62,624 bases of DNA from Microcaldota archaeon (GCA_016212475.1 JACRGC010000006.1:1-62624), one strand, 5' to 3'; counted from the stretch's first letter, positions 24,199 through 33,301 are shown. Notes: generated from the letters alone by a model not told the origin. Numbers and translations are program-made.

Positions 24199-24621
24199 AT
24201 GGCTAAAGAAGAGAAAAGGGAGGAAAATCCAAACAAGCTTCCAAATTTATCGCATGAGGAATTAGTTCAAAGGATCAACACAATGGAGAAGAGATATATG
24301 AAAAGGCCGGAGTTATTGGCTGCATTCAAAAGTATTAGAAAAATGACCATTGATGGAAACCACAGTCTTGAAGAATTGACAAATGCGTTAAAAAAACGCA
24401 CAAACGAACTAAATAATGAAACAGCTAAATTAATCAATAGGGAAACGGGAACAGATCCTCTGTTGCCCCAACATGTTGCCCACGAGCACATAAAAACCGT
24501 TTTCAACGATATGTTCATCGCCTCTGCACTAAAAAGCAAACAATCGAAGGCATTGCCAGCACTTAACCAAATTAGGAGGAACCTGAAAAAGGGCACTATC
24601 AGATCTGGCAGGAGAAAATAA
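24199..24621 (+). CDS. Hypothetical helical protein
   Basis: Starting at ATG 24199, with GGTG 6 nt before, the protein has 140 residues. It is Lys/Glu/Asn-rich and predicted largely helical, with a basic tail (RRNLKKGTIRSGRRK) that suggests nucleic-acid contact. There is no signal peptide or recognised domain. It is divergent from the CBS gene, with about 75 bp between starts, and precedes guaA by 169 bp. Confidence 0.6.
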   Translation: MAKEEKREENPNKLPNLSHEELVQRINTMEKRYMKRPELLAAFKSIRKMTIDGNHSLEELTNALKKRTNELNNETAKLINRETGTDPLLPQHVAHEHIKTVFNDMFIASALKSKQSKALPALNQIRRNLKKGTIRSGRRK

Positions 24622-24790
24622 AGCTTAAATTTAACGCAATCCAACAGGTATTTATACAACTTGCACCTCAAATATTTGCTAATTCTAAAGTTTTGAAAGG
24701 GATGCAATTCCGTTTTTTCTAGCATCCGGCATAAAAGTTAAGAAAATACAGTTTCCAGTACATGATAATTTCCGGCAAATCGTGAAAAAT

Positions 24791-26326
24791 ATGATCATCG
24801 TTCTCAATTTCGGCTCGCAATTCGCCCACCTTATTGCAAGAAGGGTTAGGGAACTTGGGAGGTATTCGCAAATTGTGCCCTTTGGCATGTCCGCATCCGA
24901 AATCAAGAAATTAAACCCTAGGGGGATCATACTTTCAGGAGGGCCTGGTTCTGTTTATGAAAAAGATGCCCAGCTTCCTGATCCGGAGATTTTCAAGCTT
25001 GGAATTCCGGTTCTTGGGATTTGCTGGGGCCAGCAGGTAATGGGCCATTTGCTTGGAGGAAAAGTTGAGCCTGGAAAAGTACGGGAATATGGGAAGGAAA
25101 TCATACAAGTTGTCGATGCAAGCGGAATATTTGAAGGGCTTGATGAAAAGGAGCAGGTTTGGTTTTCACATGGCGATGCCGTAACAAAACTCCCGCCCGG
25201 CTTTCATGTGACTGCAAGCACGCCAAATTGCAAAAACGCTGCAATGGCAGATGAAAAGCGCAAATTTTATTGCATACAGTTCCACACGGAAGTTGGGCAT
25301 ACACTAAAAGGAATGCATATTCTCGAAAATTTTGTCAACAAAATCTGCAGGTCCGAAAAGGATTGGAGCATGAAGGATCTAAAGCCCGCATTGATAGCTG
25401 AAATGAGAGCCGCTACTGCAAATGGGAAGGGGGTTTTGATGGCGGTTAGCGGAGGGGTTGACTCGATGGTAACTGCGGTCATCATGCACAAGGCCAACCC
25501 GGACAATCTTTACCTTGTTTATGTTGATAACGGGCTTATGCGCAATGGAGAAACCGAGGAGATCAACAAATTATTCCAGAAGATGGGCTTTAAGCATTTT
25601 GAAATAATTGATGCAAAGGCGGATTTCTTGGATAAATTAAAAGGAGTTAATGATCCGGAGGAAAAAAGGAGAATAATAGGGCATACTTTCATTGAAGTGT
25701 TTGAAAAGAAAGCCCTTTCGCTTAAGAAAAAATCGGACATCCAGTTTTTGGCGCAGGGAACGATATATCCCGATAGGATAGAAAGCGCGCAACCATCAAA
25801 AGCAGCTTCAAAAATCAAATCTCACCACAATGTGACGCTTCCGGAAAAGATGCACCTAAAAATCATCGAACCTCTAAAGGAGCTTTACAAGGATGAGGTA
25901 AGAGAACTTGGGGAAGAGCTTGGAATCCCAAAGGAGAGGGTTTGGAGGCACCCATTCCCAGGGCCTGGGCTTGCAATTAGAATCCTTGGGGAGGTTACGG
26001 AAGATAGGCTGCGCGTCCTTAGGGAAGCTGATGAAATATTCATAACAGAGCTCAAAAAAGAAGGCCAGTACGATAAGATTTGGCAGGCATTTGCAGCTCT
26101 TCTTCCGGTAAAAGCGGTTGGAGTCATGGGAGATTCGAGAACTTACGAAAACATCATTTCGCTTCGGGCGGTTACAAGCAAGGATGCGATGACTGCTGAT
26201 TGGGCAAAAATACCATACGATACGCTTGAGAGGATCAGCACAAAAATAATCAACAATGTCCGGGGCGCAAACCGTGTGCTTTATGATATTTCGCAAAAGC
26301 CTCCGGCAACAATTGAGTATGAATGA
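24791..26326 (+). CDS. guaA: GMP synthase, glutamine-hydrolysing, single chain
   Basis: This 511-aa enzyme converts XMP to GMP. The N-terminal class I amidotransferase has LSGGPGSVY, nucleophile Cys78 in GICWGQQ, and the catalytic His/Glu in QFHTEVGH. The C-terminal synthetase has the PP-loop SGGVDSM and ends with the family sequence KPPATIEYE. Many archaea encode these two parts as separate proteins, so a fused, bacterial-style chain is notable. The ATG at 24791 is preferred over a GTG at 24782. Confidence 0.95.
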   Translation: MIIVLNFGSQFAHLIARRVRELGRYSQIVPFGMSASEIKKLNPRGIILSGGPGSVYEKDAQLPDPEIFKLGIPVLGICWGQQVMGHLLGGKVEPGKVREYGKEIIQVVDASGIFEGLDEKEQVWFSHGDAVTKLPPGFHVTASTPNCKNAAMADEKRKFYCIQFHTEVGHTLKGMHILENFVNKICRSEKDWSMKDLKPALIAEMRAATANGKGVLMAVSGGVDSMVTAVIMHKANPDNLYLVYVDNGLMRNGETEEINKLFQKMGFKHFEIIDAKADFLDKLKGVNDPEEKRRIIGHTFIEVFEKKALSLKKKSDIQFLAQGTIYPDRIESAQPSKAASKIKSHHNVTLPEKMHLKIIEPLKELYKDEVRELGEELGIPKERVWRHPFPGPGLAIRILGEVTEDRLRVLREADEIFITELKKEGQYDKIWQAFAALLPVKAVGVMGDSRTYENIISLRAVTSKDAMTADWAKIPYDTLERISTKIINNVRGANRVLYDISQKPPATIEYE

Positions 26327-26330
26327 CATC

Positions 26331-26420
26331 TCTAGGGGCATATCCCCAACACCAAGGGGAACGAATTCCCCTACCGTGTTGCCCTACCCCTTTAATTCCG
26401 CCGCCCCTACCCCCTTAATT
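26331..26420 (+). repeat. Palindromic dispersed repeat, copy A
   Basis: Just after guaA. A short hairpin (AGGGGCATATCCCC) precedes the main unit: outer stem AACAC (26348)/GTGTT (26376), and inner stem AGGGGAA (26355)/TTCCCCT (26366) with CGAA loop. The tail is CCCTACCCCTTTAATT, followed by a second tail-like CCCCTACCCCCTTAATT. The same nested stems with different bases occur near 32.4, 32.6 and 37.1 kb. Confidence 0.75.
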
Positions 26421-26439
26421 AGATTTGAAAATATTGCGC

Positions 26440-26928
26440 TTACTTCTTGTTCTTGGTTTTGAAGCTGATCACATCCCCAATTGTAACCGAATTTTTCCCT
26501 GAACTTTTGGCAAGTGCTTCAAGGTCTTTTTTTAGCGAATCAACCGATTGCGAGGCTTCCTTGATGATGGTTATTTTGAGGAACCGCTGTATTTTTTGCG
26601 CTGTTTTTACATCCGGCTTTAGGGATTCGGATTCGATTCTTTCAAGCACATTTTCCATGATGAACAGTTTGCCTGCCAAATCCTTCCTTGTTAAATCAAG
26701 CGCATCCCTAGCATCCTTTATTTTGCTTCCAAATCCATCGACTAGTTCATGTTCGTGGATGCGCTCTGGCTGGATTTGGGTTTTGATGTTCGATGTGCTG
26801 GAATAATTTTGGGAAGCTTTTTTGAGGGGGGTTCCAAACCGCAAATCACGAGGGCACAGGTAAACCTTAGCTCCCTCAACTAGCGCCTCATCAAATGCTT
26901 CCTTTCCGCAAACATGGCAATATTCCAT
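26440..26928 (-). CDS. mbf1: Multiprotein bridging factor 1 homologue
   Basis: The 162-aa protein has the archaeal MBF1 layout. An N-terminal zinc ribbon has CHVCGK and a later Cys in VYLCPRD, a variable linker follows, and a HTH_3 domain is visible (IKDARDALDLTRKDLAGKL, then ENVLERIES). It likely bridges transcription factors or associates with ribosomes, as known for the family. The ATG at 26928 has GGTG 6 nt upstream. It is divergent from the FEN1 gene. Confidence 0.88.
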   Translation of the reverse strand: MEYCHVCGKEAFDEALVEGAKVYLCPRDLRFGTPLKKASQNYSSTSNIKTQIQPERIHEHELVDGFGSKIKDARDALDLTRKDLAGKLFIMENVLERIESESLKPDVKTAQKIQRFLKITIIKEASQSVDSLKKDLEALAKSSGKNSVTIGDVISFKTKNKK

Positions 26929-27018
26929 CACAATCACCAAAATAGGAGCACTCAAAAAATTAAAAAGCATCCCTTGTGAGAATAATTAGAGAAGATGATT
27001 GAATAATAGGGGATTTAT

Positions 27019-28035
27019 GTGGGAGTTTCAATTGGGGACATCATTGAGAACAAGAAATTGACCTTTGATGAAGTTTCGGGAAAAATTGCAATAGATGCCT
27101 ACAATACGCTCTACCAGTTCCTATCAATCATAAGGCAGCAGGATGGAACTCCGCTAATGGATTCGCAAGGAAGAATCACATCACATCTTTCAGGACTATT
27201 TTACCGAACTTGCAATCTGCTTGAAAAAGGGGTTCAGCCGATTTTTGTTTTTGATGGGAAGCCTTCGGATTTGAAAAAAAGGACTCTTGATGAGAGGCGC
27301 GAAAAAAAGCAGATGGCAGCTGAAGAGTACGAACGCGCAAAGGAAATGGGAAAAACCGATGAGCTAAAGCTTTACGCCCAGCAAACTTCAAAACTTACAA
27401 AGGATATGGCAAAGGAAGCTATGGATTTGCTAACACTTATGGGAGTTCCGGTAGTCCAGGCAAAATCCGAAGGGGAGGCGCAATGCTCTTGGATGTGCAA
27501 AAACAATCTTGTCGATGCAACCGGCTCGCAGGATTTTGATGCGCTATTGTTTGGGACGCCAATACTTGTCAAGAATTTGACGATTGCTGGAAGAAGGAAG
27601 CTTCCAAGGAAAAATATTTTCATAGAAGTTGTGCCTGAGCGAATCAATTTGGAGGAGAATTTGGTCCGGCTTGAGATTTCCCAGCAAAAACTTATTTGGA
27701 TTGGGATTTTGGCAGGTACGGATTTTAACCCGGGCATCCATGGAATTGGCTCTAAAAAAGCACTTAAACTTGTAAGGGAGCATGATTCGATGGAATCGAT
27801 TTTAAAGGCAATTGGGAAGGAAATTGATTTTGAGCCGGTTGAAAATCTTTTCATGAATCCAGAAGTTGAGGAAGTGAAAAAAGAGGATATTGAATTCAAA
27901 ACTCCCGATAAGGATAAGATAATCGAATACATGCTTAGCCGAAATTTTTCAATTGAAAGGCTGCAATCCTCGCTTGCAAGGGCGTACAAGGAGCCTTTTG
28001 GCTCAAGGCAATCCTCGCTTGAGAAATGGTTTTAG
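27019..28035 (+). CDS. fen: Flap endonuclease 1
   Basis: FEN1 removes 5' flaps in replication and repair. The protein has 338 residues with a GTG start giving Met-Gly, as needed because the family N-terminus contacts DNA. Acidic metal-binding residues appear in IAIDAYN, FVFDGKP, SEGEAQC, GSQDFD and AGTDFN. The C-terminal QSSLEKWF is a PCNA-binding PIP box. All catalytic clusters are present. Confidence 0.95.
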   Translation: MGVSIGDIIENKKLTFDEVSGKIAIDAYNTLYQFLSIIRQQDGTPLMDSQGRITSHLSGLFYRTCNLLEKGVQPIFVFDGKPSDLKKRTLDERREKKQMAAEEYERAKEMGKTDELKLYAQQTSKLTKDMAKEAMDLLTLMGVPVVQAKSEGEAQCSWMCKNNLVDATGSQDFDALLFGTPILVKNLTIAGRRKLPRKNIFIEVVPERINLEENLVRLEISQQKLIWIGILAGTDFNPGIHGIGSKKALKLVREHDSMESILKAIGKEIDFEPVENLFMNPEVEEVKKEDIEFKTPDKDKIIEYMLSRNFSIERLQSSLARAYKEPFGSRQSSLEKWF

Positions 28036-28115
28036 CGGCTTGGAATTTGATTTTATGCGCTTTGGAAAATGTTTTTGGGATCGAAAAAAAAATTTTAAAA
28101 ATATTTTGATTTTTG

Positions 28116-28136
28116 AAATCGCAAGAATTGCGATTT
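28116..28136. terminator. 9-bp perfect hairpin after the FEN1 gene
   Basis: AAATCGCAA (28116-28124) and TTGCGATTT (28128-28136) are perfectly complementary around GAA. T-rich DNA lies on both sides. It could end fen transcription or act as a binding site. Confidence 0.45.
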
Positions 28137-28264
28137 TATTTCATGGACAATTGTCGAAGGTTTGGAAAAAAGCAACGGCTATATAAACATTTTGCCGCTA
28201 ATTTGTTTTTGTATTTTTTTTCGAGTGCAGATCCGTTGTTTAAAAAAAACCAAGTGATATCCAT

Positions 28265-28372
28265 ATGGAGGCTAAACAGGTTCAGATCCGAAAAAAGAAG
28301 GAATTGACCGTGCTTGAGGATTCTCCGGACGAAATTTGGGACGAAGAATCAATTGAGGAGGAGGAGGATTGA
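28265..28372 (+). CDS. 35-aa acidic peptide
   Basis: The ORF encodes MEAKQVQIRKKKELTVLEDS and an acidic tail ending in EEEED. A TATA box (GGCTATATAAAC, about 28177-28188) lies at a sensible distance and GTGAT precedes the ATG by a few bases. A basic patch followed by an acidic tail suggests an interaction peptide. No family is recognised. It is convergent with glyA. Confidence 0.5.
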   Translation: MEAKQVQIRKKKELTVLEDSPDEIWDEESIEEEED

Positions 28373-28426
28373 TTTTTAGGCATTTGCTTTTGGGTAGGGA
28401 TTGAATTGACCCCTTCAAAGCATTGC

Positions 28427-29656
28427 CTAATAAATTATGAAATTCTGGCACATCGCCTTGACCTCTTCACGCACTTTTTTCTTTATTTGCGCATCATTTT
28501 TGTTTTTTAGCACCTTATCCACCCAGTTTGCAATCTGCTTCATTTCAGATTCCTTCATTCCCCTGCTTGTAATGGCGGGAGTTCCAAGCCGAATGCCGGA
28601 TGGATCCAAAGGCTGCCTTGTATCATACGGAATCATGTTCTTGTTGCAATAGATTCCGGATTCATCAAGGGCAATTTCAGCTTCTTTTCCGGTGATTCCC
28701 ATTTTCCAAACATCAACCAGCATCAAGTGGTTGTCGGTACCGTTTGAAACCAGTTTGTAGCCAAGGCCCATTAATTCTTCCGCCATTGCTTTTGCATTTT
28801 TTATAATTTGGCGAGCGTAAATTTTGAACTCGGGCTGGAGCGCTTCTTTGAAGGCAACTGCTTTTGCTGCGTTCACATGATCATGCGGCCCTCCTTGAAG
28901 GCCGGGAAATACCGCCTTATCTATTTGCTTTGCAAATTTTTCCTTGCACATGATCATTGCGCCCCTTGGGCCCCTAAGCGTTTTATGCGTGGTGGTTGAA
29001 ACAACATCAAATAACGGAACAGGATTTTCATGAACCCCAGCTGCGCAAAGGCCTGCGATGTGGGCAATGTCTGCAAATGTGAATGCGCCCACCTCATCGG
29101 CAATTTCCTTGAATGCCTTGAAATCCAAGGCCCTTGGGTACGCTGAAAAACCAGCCAGAAGCATTTTGGGCTTTTCTTGAAGGGCGAGTTTTCGAACTTC
29201 ATCGTAATCAATCAATTCGGTTTCCTTGTCCACGCCATATGGGATTATTTTATAGAACCTTCCGGAAAAATTAAGAGGATGGCCATGAGTTAGGTGCCCA
29301 CCCATTGAAAGGTTCATCCCAAGCACCTTGTCCCCAAGTTCAAGGAGGGCGTAATAAACGGCAAAATTTGCCGGCGAACCCGAATATGGCTGGACATTTA
29401 CATGCTCGGCTGAAAATAACTGCTTTGCCCTTGCAACTGCAATATCTTCCATTGTGTCAACGAATTCATTTCCGCCATAGTAGCGCTTGTGGGGGACGCC
29501 TTCGGAGTATTTGTTTGTAAAAACGGATCCGACAGCTTCCATAACGGCTTTTGAGACGTAATTTTCAGAAGGAATTAGTTCAAGCCCGTCCATTTGGCGC
29601 TTTTTTTCGTTTTCAATTGTTTGAGCAATTTCCGGATCAAATTTTTCAATGTACAT
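28427..29656 (-). CDS. glyA: Serine hydroxymethyltransferase
   Basis: This PLP enzyme interconverts serine and glycine with a folate or pterin carrier. The 409-aa sequence has [33 protein letters not shown] and the lysine region [18 protein letters not shown], where the Lys of THKT binds PLP. Length and motifs are standard. It is a single-gene unit divergent from nothing close; 177 bp separate it from the exchanger gene. Confidence 0.95.
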   Translation of the reverse strand: MYIEKFDPEIAQTIENEKKRQMDGLELIPSENYVSKAVMEAVGSVFTNKYSEGVPHKRYYGGNEFVDTMEDIAVARAKQLFSAEHVNVQPYSGSPANFAVYYALLELGDKVLGMNLSMGGHLTHGHPLNFSGRFYKIIPYGVDKETELIDYDEVRKLALQEKPKMLLAGFSAYPRALDFKAFKEIADEVGAFTFADIAHIAGLCAAGVHENPVPLFDVVSTTTHKTLRGPRGAMIMCKEKFAKQIDKAVFPGLQGGPHDHVNAAKAVAFKEALQPEFKIYARQIIKNAKAMAEELMGLGYKLVSNGTDNHLMLVDVWKMGITGKEAEIALDESGIYCNKNMIPYDTRQPLDPSGIRLGTPAITSRGMKESEMKQIANWVDKVLKNKNDAQIKKKVREEVKAMCQNFIIY

Positions 29657-29833
29657 GCTAATCCCCCTTTTTTGAACAACAAACCCCCCAGTTGAATTCT
29701 TCCCAAACCTTTTTTATAACAGCAAGAAAGTCATCCAAAAAAAATTATTAAACGCATGGGTTGAAGAAAAGGATTGGAATTTGCAAGGTATGGATTTTAG
29801 GAGTTTGCAAGTTCGGCAATTAACCTATAACCT

Positions 29834-30832
29834 TCAAGGCAAAAGCGCAGGCACTTCCGTAAATGAATGCACCAAATCAAACTGGACGGATAGGAAGATG
29901 AAATAAATAAGCACTAGAACGATCCCCTCCATCCTTGAAAGCTCCTTTTTCCTGTAGGCAAAGAAGAATACCATTACGAAGGCAAAGACCATGAAGGAAT
30001 AGGCAACTAGGAAGTTTGAGAAGGTAAAGACGATGTTGCCGGCAATAATTGCTGCAATTCCCAAAACAAAGGTAAGCTCCGTAACAAAGCTTCCTATAAG
30101 ATCCCCCCAAATCACTTCCTCCTCCCTTGCCCGAAGGGCGGATAGGTCAACGCCAAATTCGGGAATTGCAATCCCAAGGGATAGTATTGTAAAGCCCATA
30201 AGGATTGGGTGGATGTTGTAATTTGCAATTATGTTGATTGCCGAATCCACGATGTAATTGGAGGCGATGTAGGCAATTGCCATAAGGAGAACCATCTGCA
30301 AAAGGGCGCTTGAAACTTTTTTCACCTTAAGCCCATGCATGAAAACCGCGTGCGTTTCCTCCTCTTCTTTTTTGATTACGGATTCCTGCTCGCGGACATT
30401 GAATATGTACATGAAATACACAATTAGAAGAATTAGTCCTTCGGTTGATGTGAGCTTCCCATCAAGCATCAAAAAGAAGGGTATTGCAAGAACGAAGAAC
30501 AAATAGCCGAAATTGTCAATTATTGCGTTTTCCTTGACGCGGAAATCTCCCTTGATTATGGTGACAAGCCCTAGCACCAAACAAATGACAATAATGTTTG
30601 CGCCAATTATTGTTGAAATTACAAGATCGGCTTGGCCGGCAGCTGCAGCCTGCGAAGTTACGAATAGGTCTGGAAGCGAAGTTCCAAGCCCTAGCACAAC
30701 AAAGCTTAATAGGAATTTTGGCATCTTAAGCTTTGATGAAATCCCGGTAAGTAAGGAAACGACTCTGCTGCTTGAAAAACCCAAAACTAGAAGGGCAACC
30801 AAAAGTATTGTAACGCTAGAAGTAAAACCCAT
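29834..30832 (-). CDS. CaCA family Na+/Ca2+ exchanger-like protein
   Basis: The 332-aa polytopic protein has the two inverted alpha repeats of the CaCA superfamily. The first is LGLGTSLPDLFVTSQAAAAG...STIIGANI; the second is LSLGIAIPEFGVDLSA...WGDLIGSF. The central loop is acidic (KKEEEETH). The acidic residue of GTSLPD and the Glu of IAIPE should bind the ion. Ca2+ is the likely substrate, though K+ or other cations are possible. Confidence 0.9.
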   Translation of the reverse strand: MGFTSSVTILLVALLVLGFSSSRVVSLLTGISSKLKMPKFLLSFVVLGLGTSLPDLFVTSQAAAAGQADLVISTIIGANIIVICLVLGLVTIIKGDFRVKENAIIDNFGYLFFVLAIPFFLMLDGKLTSTEGLILLIVYFMYIFNVREQESVIKKEEEETHAVFMHGLKVKKVSSALLQMVLLMAIAYIASNYIVDSAINIIANYNIHPILMGFTILSLGIAIPEFGVDLSALRAREEEVIWGDLIGSFVTELTFVLGIAAIIAGNIVFTFSNFLVAYSFMVFAFVMVFFFAYRKKELSRMEGIVLVLIYFIFLSVQFDLVHSFTEVPALLP

Positions 30833-30954
30833 ACTGCACTCGGAAATAGAAGCACTTTGCGGTTTAAAACCGTATTTGTTGCAAGCGCAGGTTACCTTTA
30901 AATAACTTGGTCGTTTAATTAAAACATCTCAATTGCTTATTTTTGGTGAAACTT

Positions 30955-31353
30955 ATGGGAATATTCGACTTATTTGGAAAGAAGGATAGCACGCAGGCTC
31001 AATACATGCTTAAATCCGAGTTCCATCCATTCAAAATGAATGCGCACCATGCGGATTCTGTTGATTTGGAGATCCAGATTACAAATAATCTGGACAAGGA
31101 GCTTTTGACATCGGTTGTTATACAAGTTCCTAAGCCCTTGGGTCTAGATAAGAGCGGATTCATGCAACAGAGGGAAATTAGGCTTGGGCCAGTTGGAGCG
31201 CATGAAACCAAGGATATCAAGGTGCAGATTTACTCCGGACAGCGCGTGCCAAAGGGGAACTACCCAGTCACCATCTTCACAATTTCGCACTATAGGGATT
31301 ACAGCTATGTGCTAAATGAAATGAGGAAGAAGGTCGAGCTTAGGGTTGTTTAG
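30955..31353 (+). CDS. Conserved archaeal beta-sandwich protein (hypothetical)
   Basis: From ATG 30955, preceded by GGTG 8 nt upstream, the protein has 132 residues. It opens with MGIFDLFGKKD, and the rest looks like an immunoglobulin/arrestin-type beta sandwich: VDLEIQITNNLDKELLTSVVIQVP, RLGPVGAHETKDIKVQIY, NYPVTIFTISHY. Similar cytoplasmic proteins are found in archaea without assigned roles. It is divergent from the exchanger gene. Confidence 0.6.
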   Translation: MGIFDLFGKKDSTQAQYMLKSEFHPFKMNAHHADSVDLEIQITNNLDKELLTSVVIQVPKPLGLDKSGFMQQREIRLGPVGAHETKDIKVQIYSGQRVPKGNYPVTIFTISHYRDYSYVLNEMRKKVELRVV

Positions 31354-31387
31354 AAATTCTGATTTTTTTCAGCTGGAAACTGATTGA

Positions 31388-31939
31388 TTATTTTAAGTTC
31401 CTTTTTCTCCTTACAGCAAGGTAAGTTTCCAGTTTCTTTACCCTGTTCTGATCCAGTGCATCATTTTTTGCGTAAATAGCCTTGCCGCCTTTTGAATCGA
31501 ATTTTTTTTCCAACTCCCACAATAGGAATTGTTTTTTGGTGATGTTTTCCATGCCTTTTGGGATTCTTGTTGGATGAAGAGGATCCCACCTATGTTTTTC
31601 ACTTAGCCATTTATTCATCGATTTTTCAGACATTTTCTGGTAATCGCCAGTTAAGCCGTGGTGAGGGTTATCACTTAGTGCATCAACGGCAATATGCAAA
31701 AGGTGCTCGTTTGTCACAAACTCATTATGAAATAGGTCCTGGCGCAAATATTGCAACGCTTTTCTTGCAGTTCCAAGTGAAGGGTTATAGGGATGTTCTT
31801 CCTGATGGAGCAAATCGTTAAGCTTGGCTAATAGTATTGGGTCGTGCTTAAATCCAAGCTTTGGTGCATGAAATTCGAGCCTTTGTTGAATTGCTTCCTT
31901 TGCGCTTGGGGATTTCTTTCTTTCCTCTCCATTTGCCAT
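31388..31939 (-). CDS. Hypothetical protein downstream of the PRC-barrel gene
   Basis: The 183-aa soluble protein is rich in His, Lys and Trp, predicted helical, and has no membrane segment. Segments ITKKQFLLWELEKKF and NRVKKLETYLAVRRKRN give a basic C-terminus. It lies 8 bp after the PRC-barrel gene, probably in one transcript. I recognise no family. Confidence 0.6.
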   Translation of the reverse strand: MANGEERKKSPSAKEAIQQRLEFHAPKLGFKHDPILLAKLNDLLHQEEHPYNPSLGTARKALQYLRQDLFHNEFVTNEHLLHIAVDALSDNPHHGLTGDYQKMSEKSMNKWLSEKHRWDPLHPTRIPKGMENITKKQFLLWELEKKFDSKGGKAIYAKNDALDQNRVKKLETYLAVRRKRNLK

Positions 31940-31947
31940 TTAGGAAA

Positions 31948-32271
31948 TCACTTCCTGTATCTGTAAGAGTATGGCATGGGTTTTTCCGGCATGGATGGCT
32001 TTTCATCTTCCATTTCCGGCTCGATCCCAACGCTTCCGGTTGCGGAAACAATTATGATTTTTTCAACTGCCTTAACTGACCTGTAAAGAACTGTCTTGTC
32101 CTTGAAGACGCGCTTTGCCTCTTCTTTTGAAGCCACCTTGATTGGTTCCATTGTAAGCCTTACAACTTCGCCTTTTTGGAGATCCAAAATCACATCATAA
32201 ACTTTTCCAACAAATAGCGCGGTATCCGTGTAGATATCCATTCCAATCAATTGCGAGAGCTTTACTGACAT
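31948..32271 (-). CDS. PRC-barrel domain protein
   Basis: This 107-aa protein has an N-terminal PRC barrel of about 75 residues: LSQLIGMDIYTDTALFVGKV, then VYDVILDLQKGEVVRLTM, KTVLYRSVKAVEKIIIV. It ends in a disordered Pro/Met/Tyr-rich tail (EKPMPYSYRYRK). PRC barrels occur in RNA-processing (RimM) and archaeal cell-division (CdvA) proteins; single-domain archaeal versions are uncharacterised. GGTGG precedes the ATG. Confidence 0.8.
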   Translation of the reverse strand: MSVKLSQLIGMDIYTDTALFVGKVYDVILDLQKGEVVRLTMEPIKVASKEEAKRVFKDKTVLYRSVKAVEKIIIVSATGSVGIEPEMEDEKPSMPEKPMPYSYRYRK

Positions 32272-32415
32272 ATTACCACCTGTGAAGCGTAATTTTATAG
32301 TATCCTAATCCAAAGCATATTTAAAAATCTTGCTTTCTTCATTTCGCGAATCTAAGGCATGAATTGCACACGCCCAACCCCTTCTTAAAGATTTATCGCC
32401 TAAATTCGAAAGCAG

Positions 32416-32475
32416 ATGCGGTTGTGTTTGACACCTAAAGGGGGCTATGCCCCCTACTCGTGTCGCCTCTACCCC
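32416..32475 (+). repeat. Palindromic repeat copy B following a tRNA-Gly fragment
   Basis: The 14-mer ATGCGGTTGTGTTT (32416-32429) copies the start of the tRNA-Gly gene (32518-32531). The repeat follows at once: outer stem GACAC (32430)/GTGTC (32460), inner stem AGGGGGC (32439)/GCCCCCT (32449), and tail GCCTCTACCCCC. Confidence 0.7.
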
Positions 32476-32519
32476 CTAGTTCTGGTTTAATAATTTTGTT
32501 TGTTATTTCCTTGCGATAT

Positions 32520-32673
32520 GCGGTTGTGTTTCAGTGGTAGAATTCTGGCTTCCCAAGCCGGTGACCCGGGTTCGATAACCCCAAAGGGGAGATATCTCCC
32601 CTAATCGGGTTGCCTTTACCCCTCTTAATTTGAGTGATTTAGGCAATTTAGGTCGAAGCTCCCGGCAACCGCA
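32520..32673 (+). tRNA. tRNA-Gly(CCC) with an insertion in the T-loop
   Basis: Acceptor arms GCGGTTG and CAACCGC pair fully, with discriminator A at 32673. The anticodon arm is CTGGC-TTCCCAA-GCCGG, anticodon CCC (Gly). T-stem strands CCGGG (before TTCGA) and CCCGG (32661-32665) are separated by an extra 83 bp at about 32576-32658. Removing it gives T-loop TTCGACT. CCA is not encoded. A T-rich terminator follows. The exact splice points could shift by a few bases because TCGA occurs at both edges. Confidence 0.85.
32576..32658 (+). repeat. Palindromic repeat copy C inside the tRNA-Gly T-loop
   Basis: The insertion holds the same nested design as the intergenic copies: outer stem AACCC/GGGTT, inner stem AGGGGAGAT/ATCTCCCCT, tail GCCTTTACCCCTCTTAATT. 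It must be spliced, or the gene is inactive. I do not see a clear canonical bulge-helix-bulge at the edges. Confidence 0.7.
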
Positions 32674-32816
32674 CTTTTTGTTTTTTTGATCGGGAATTTG
32701 GGCTTAATTCCGCCTTAGCTCCATTGGAAGGGTTTAAAAAACAGTTTAGGGATAATTAGTGAGCAAATTTACTTACTTAATTGAATAATCAAATCTGATT
32801 AGGGTGCATTAGCATT

Positions 32817-33026
32817 ATGACCAAAACAATTGCGGCAATCGAATTGACAAGGTATGAAAAGGCAAGGCTGATTGGGGCTAGGGCGCTTCAATTGGCAATG
32901 GGAGCTCCTGTGCTTGTCAAATCCCCAAAAGGGATGTACAATGCAGTAAAGTTGGCACTTTACGAGTATGAGAAGAATGCGCTTCCACTGCAGGTTTACA
33001 GGAAGCCAATTGCAAACGGTGAATGA
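32817..33026 (+). CDS. rpoK: RNA polymerase subunit K (Rpb6 homologue)
   Basis: The 69-aa protein matches RpoK along its length: LTRYEKARLIGARALQLAMGAPVLV is the family signature, followed by VKLALYEYEKNALPLQVYRK. It is a small structural subunit of archaeal RNA polymerase. The stop overlaps the ATG region of rpoL, so the two are translationally coupled. Confidence 0.95.
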   Translation: MTKTIAAIELTRYEKARLIGARALQLAMGAPVLVKSPKGMYNAVKLALYEYEKNALPLQVYRKPIANGE

Positions 33027-33031
33027 AACAA

Positions 33032-33301
33032 ATGGAAATTAAAATCATTAAAGACGAAGATGAACAGCTAGAACTTATGCTCATGGATCAGGATGTTGGG
33101 TTTACGAACCTGATTGTCGATAAATTGGTTGAAAGCAAGGCGGTTACTTTTGCTGCCAGTTCATATGAGCATCCGCTGAAGCGAAACCCAATCATCAAAA
33201 TCAAGGCAAAGGATCCGCACAAGGAACTCAAGAAGGCAATCACGGAAGTTAAGGATGAAATTGAGGAGTTCCAGAAGGTTTTGAAGAAGGAGCTTAAGTA
33301 A
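33032..33301 (+). CDS. rpoL: RNA polymerase subunit L (Rpb11 homologue)
   Basis: From ATG 33032 the protein is 89 residues. It begins MEIKIIKDEDEQLELML and contains GFTNLIVDKLVESKAVTFAASSYEHPL, the dimerisation helix region that pairs with RpoD in archaeal polymerase. GGTGA lies 9 nt upstream of this ATG. An ATG at 33023 overlaps the rpoK stop and is too close to that site. Confidence 0.93.
   Translation: MEIKIIKDEDEQLELMLMDQDVGFTNLIVDKLVESKAVTFAASSYEHPLKRNPIIKIKAKDPHKELKKAITEVKDEIEEFQKVLKKELK

Noticed and set aside
32416-32429. Second tRNA-Gly gene
   Set aside because: Only the first 12 tRNA bases are present; anticodon and T arms are missing.
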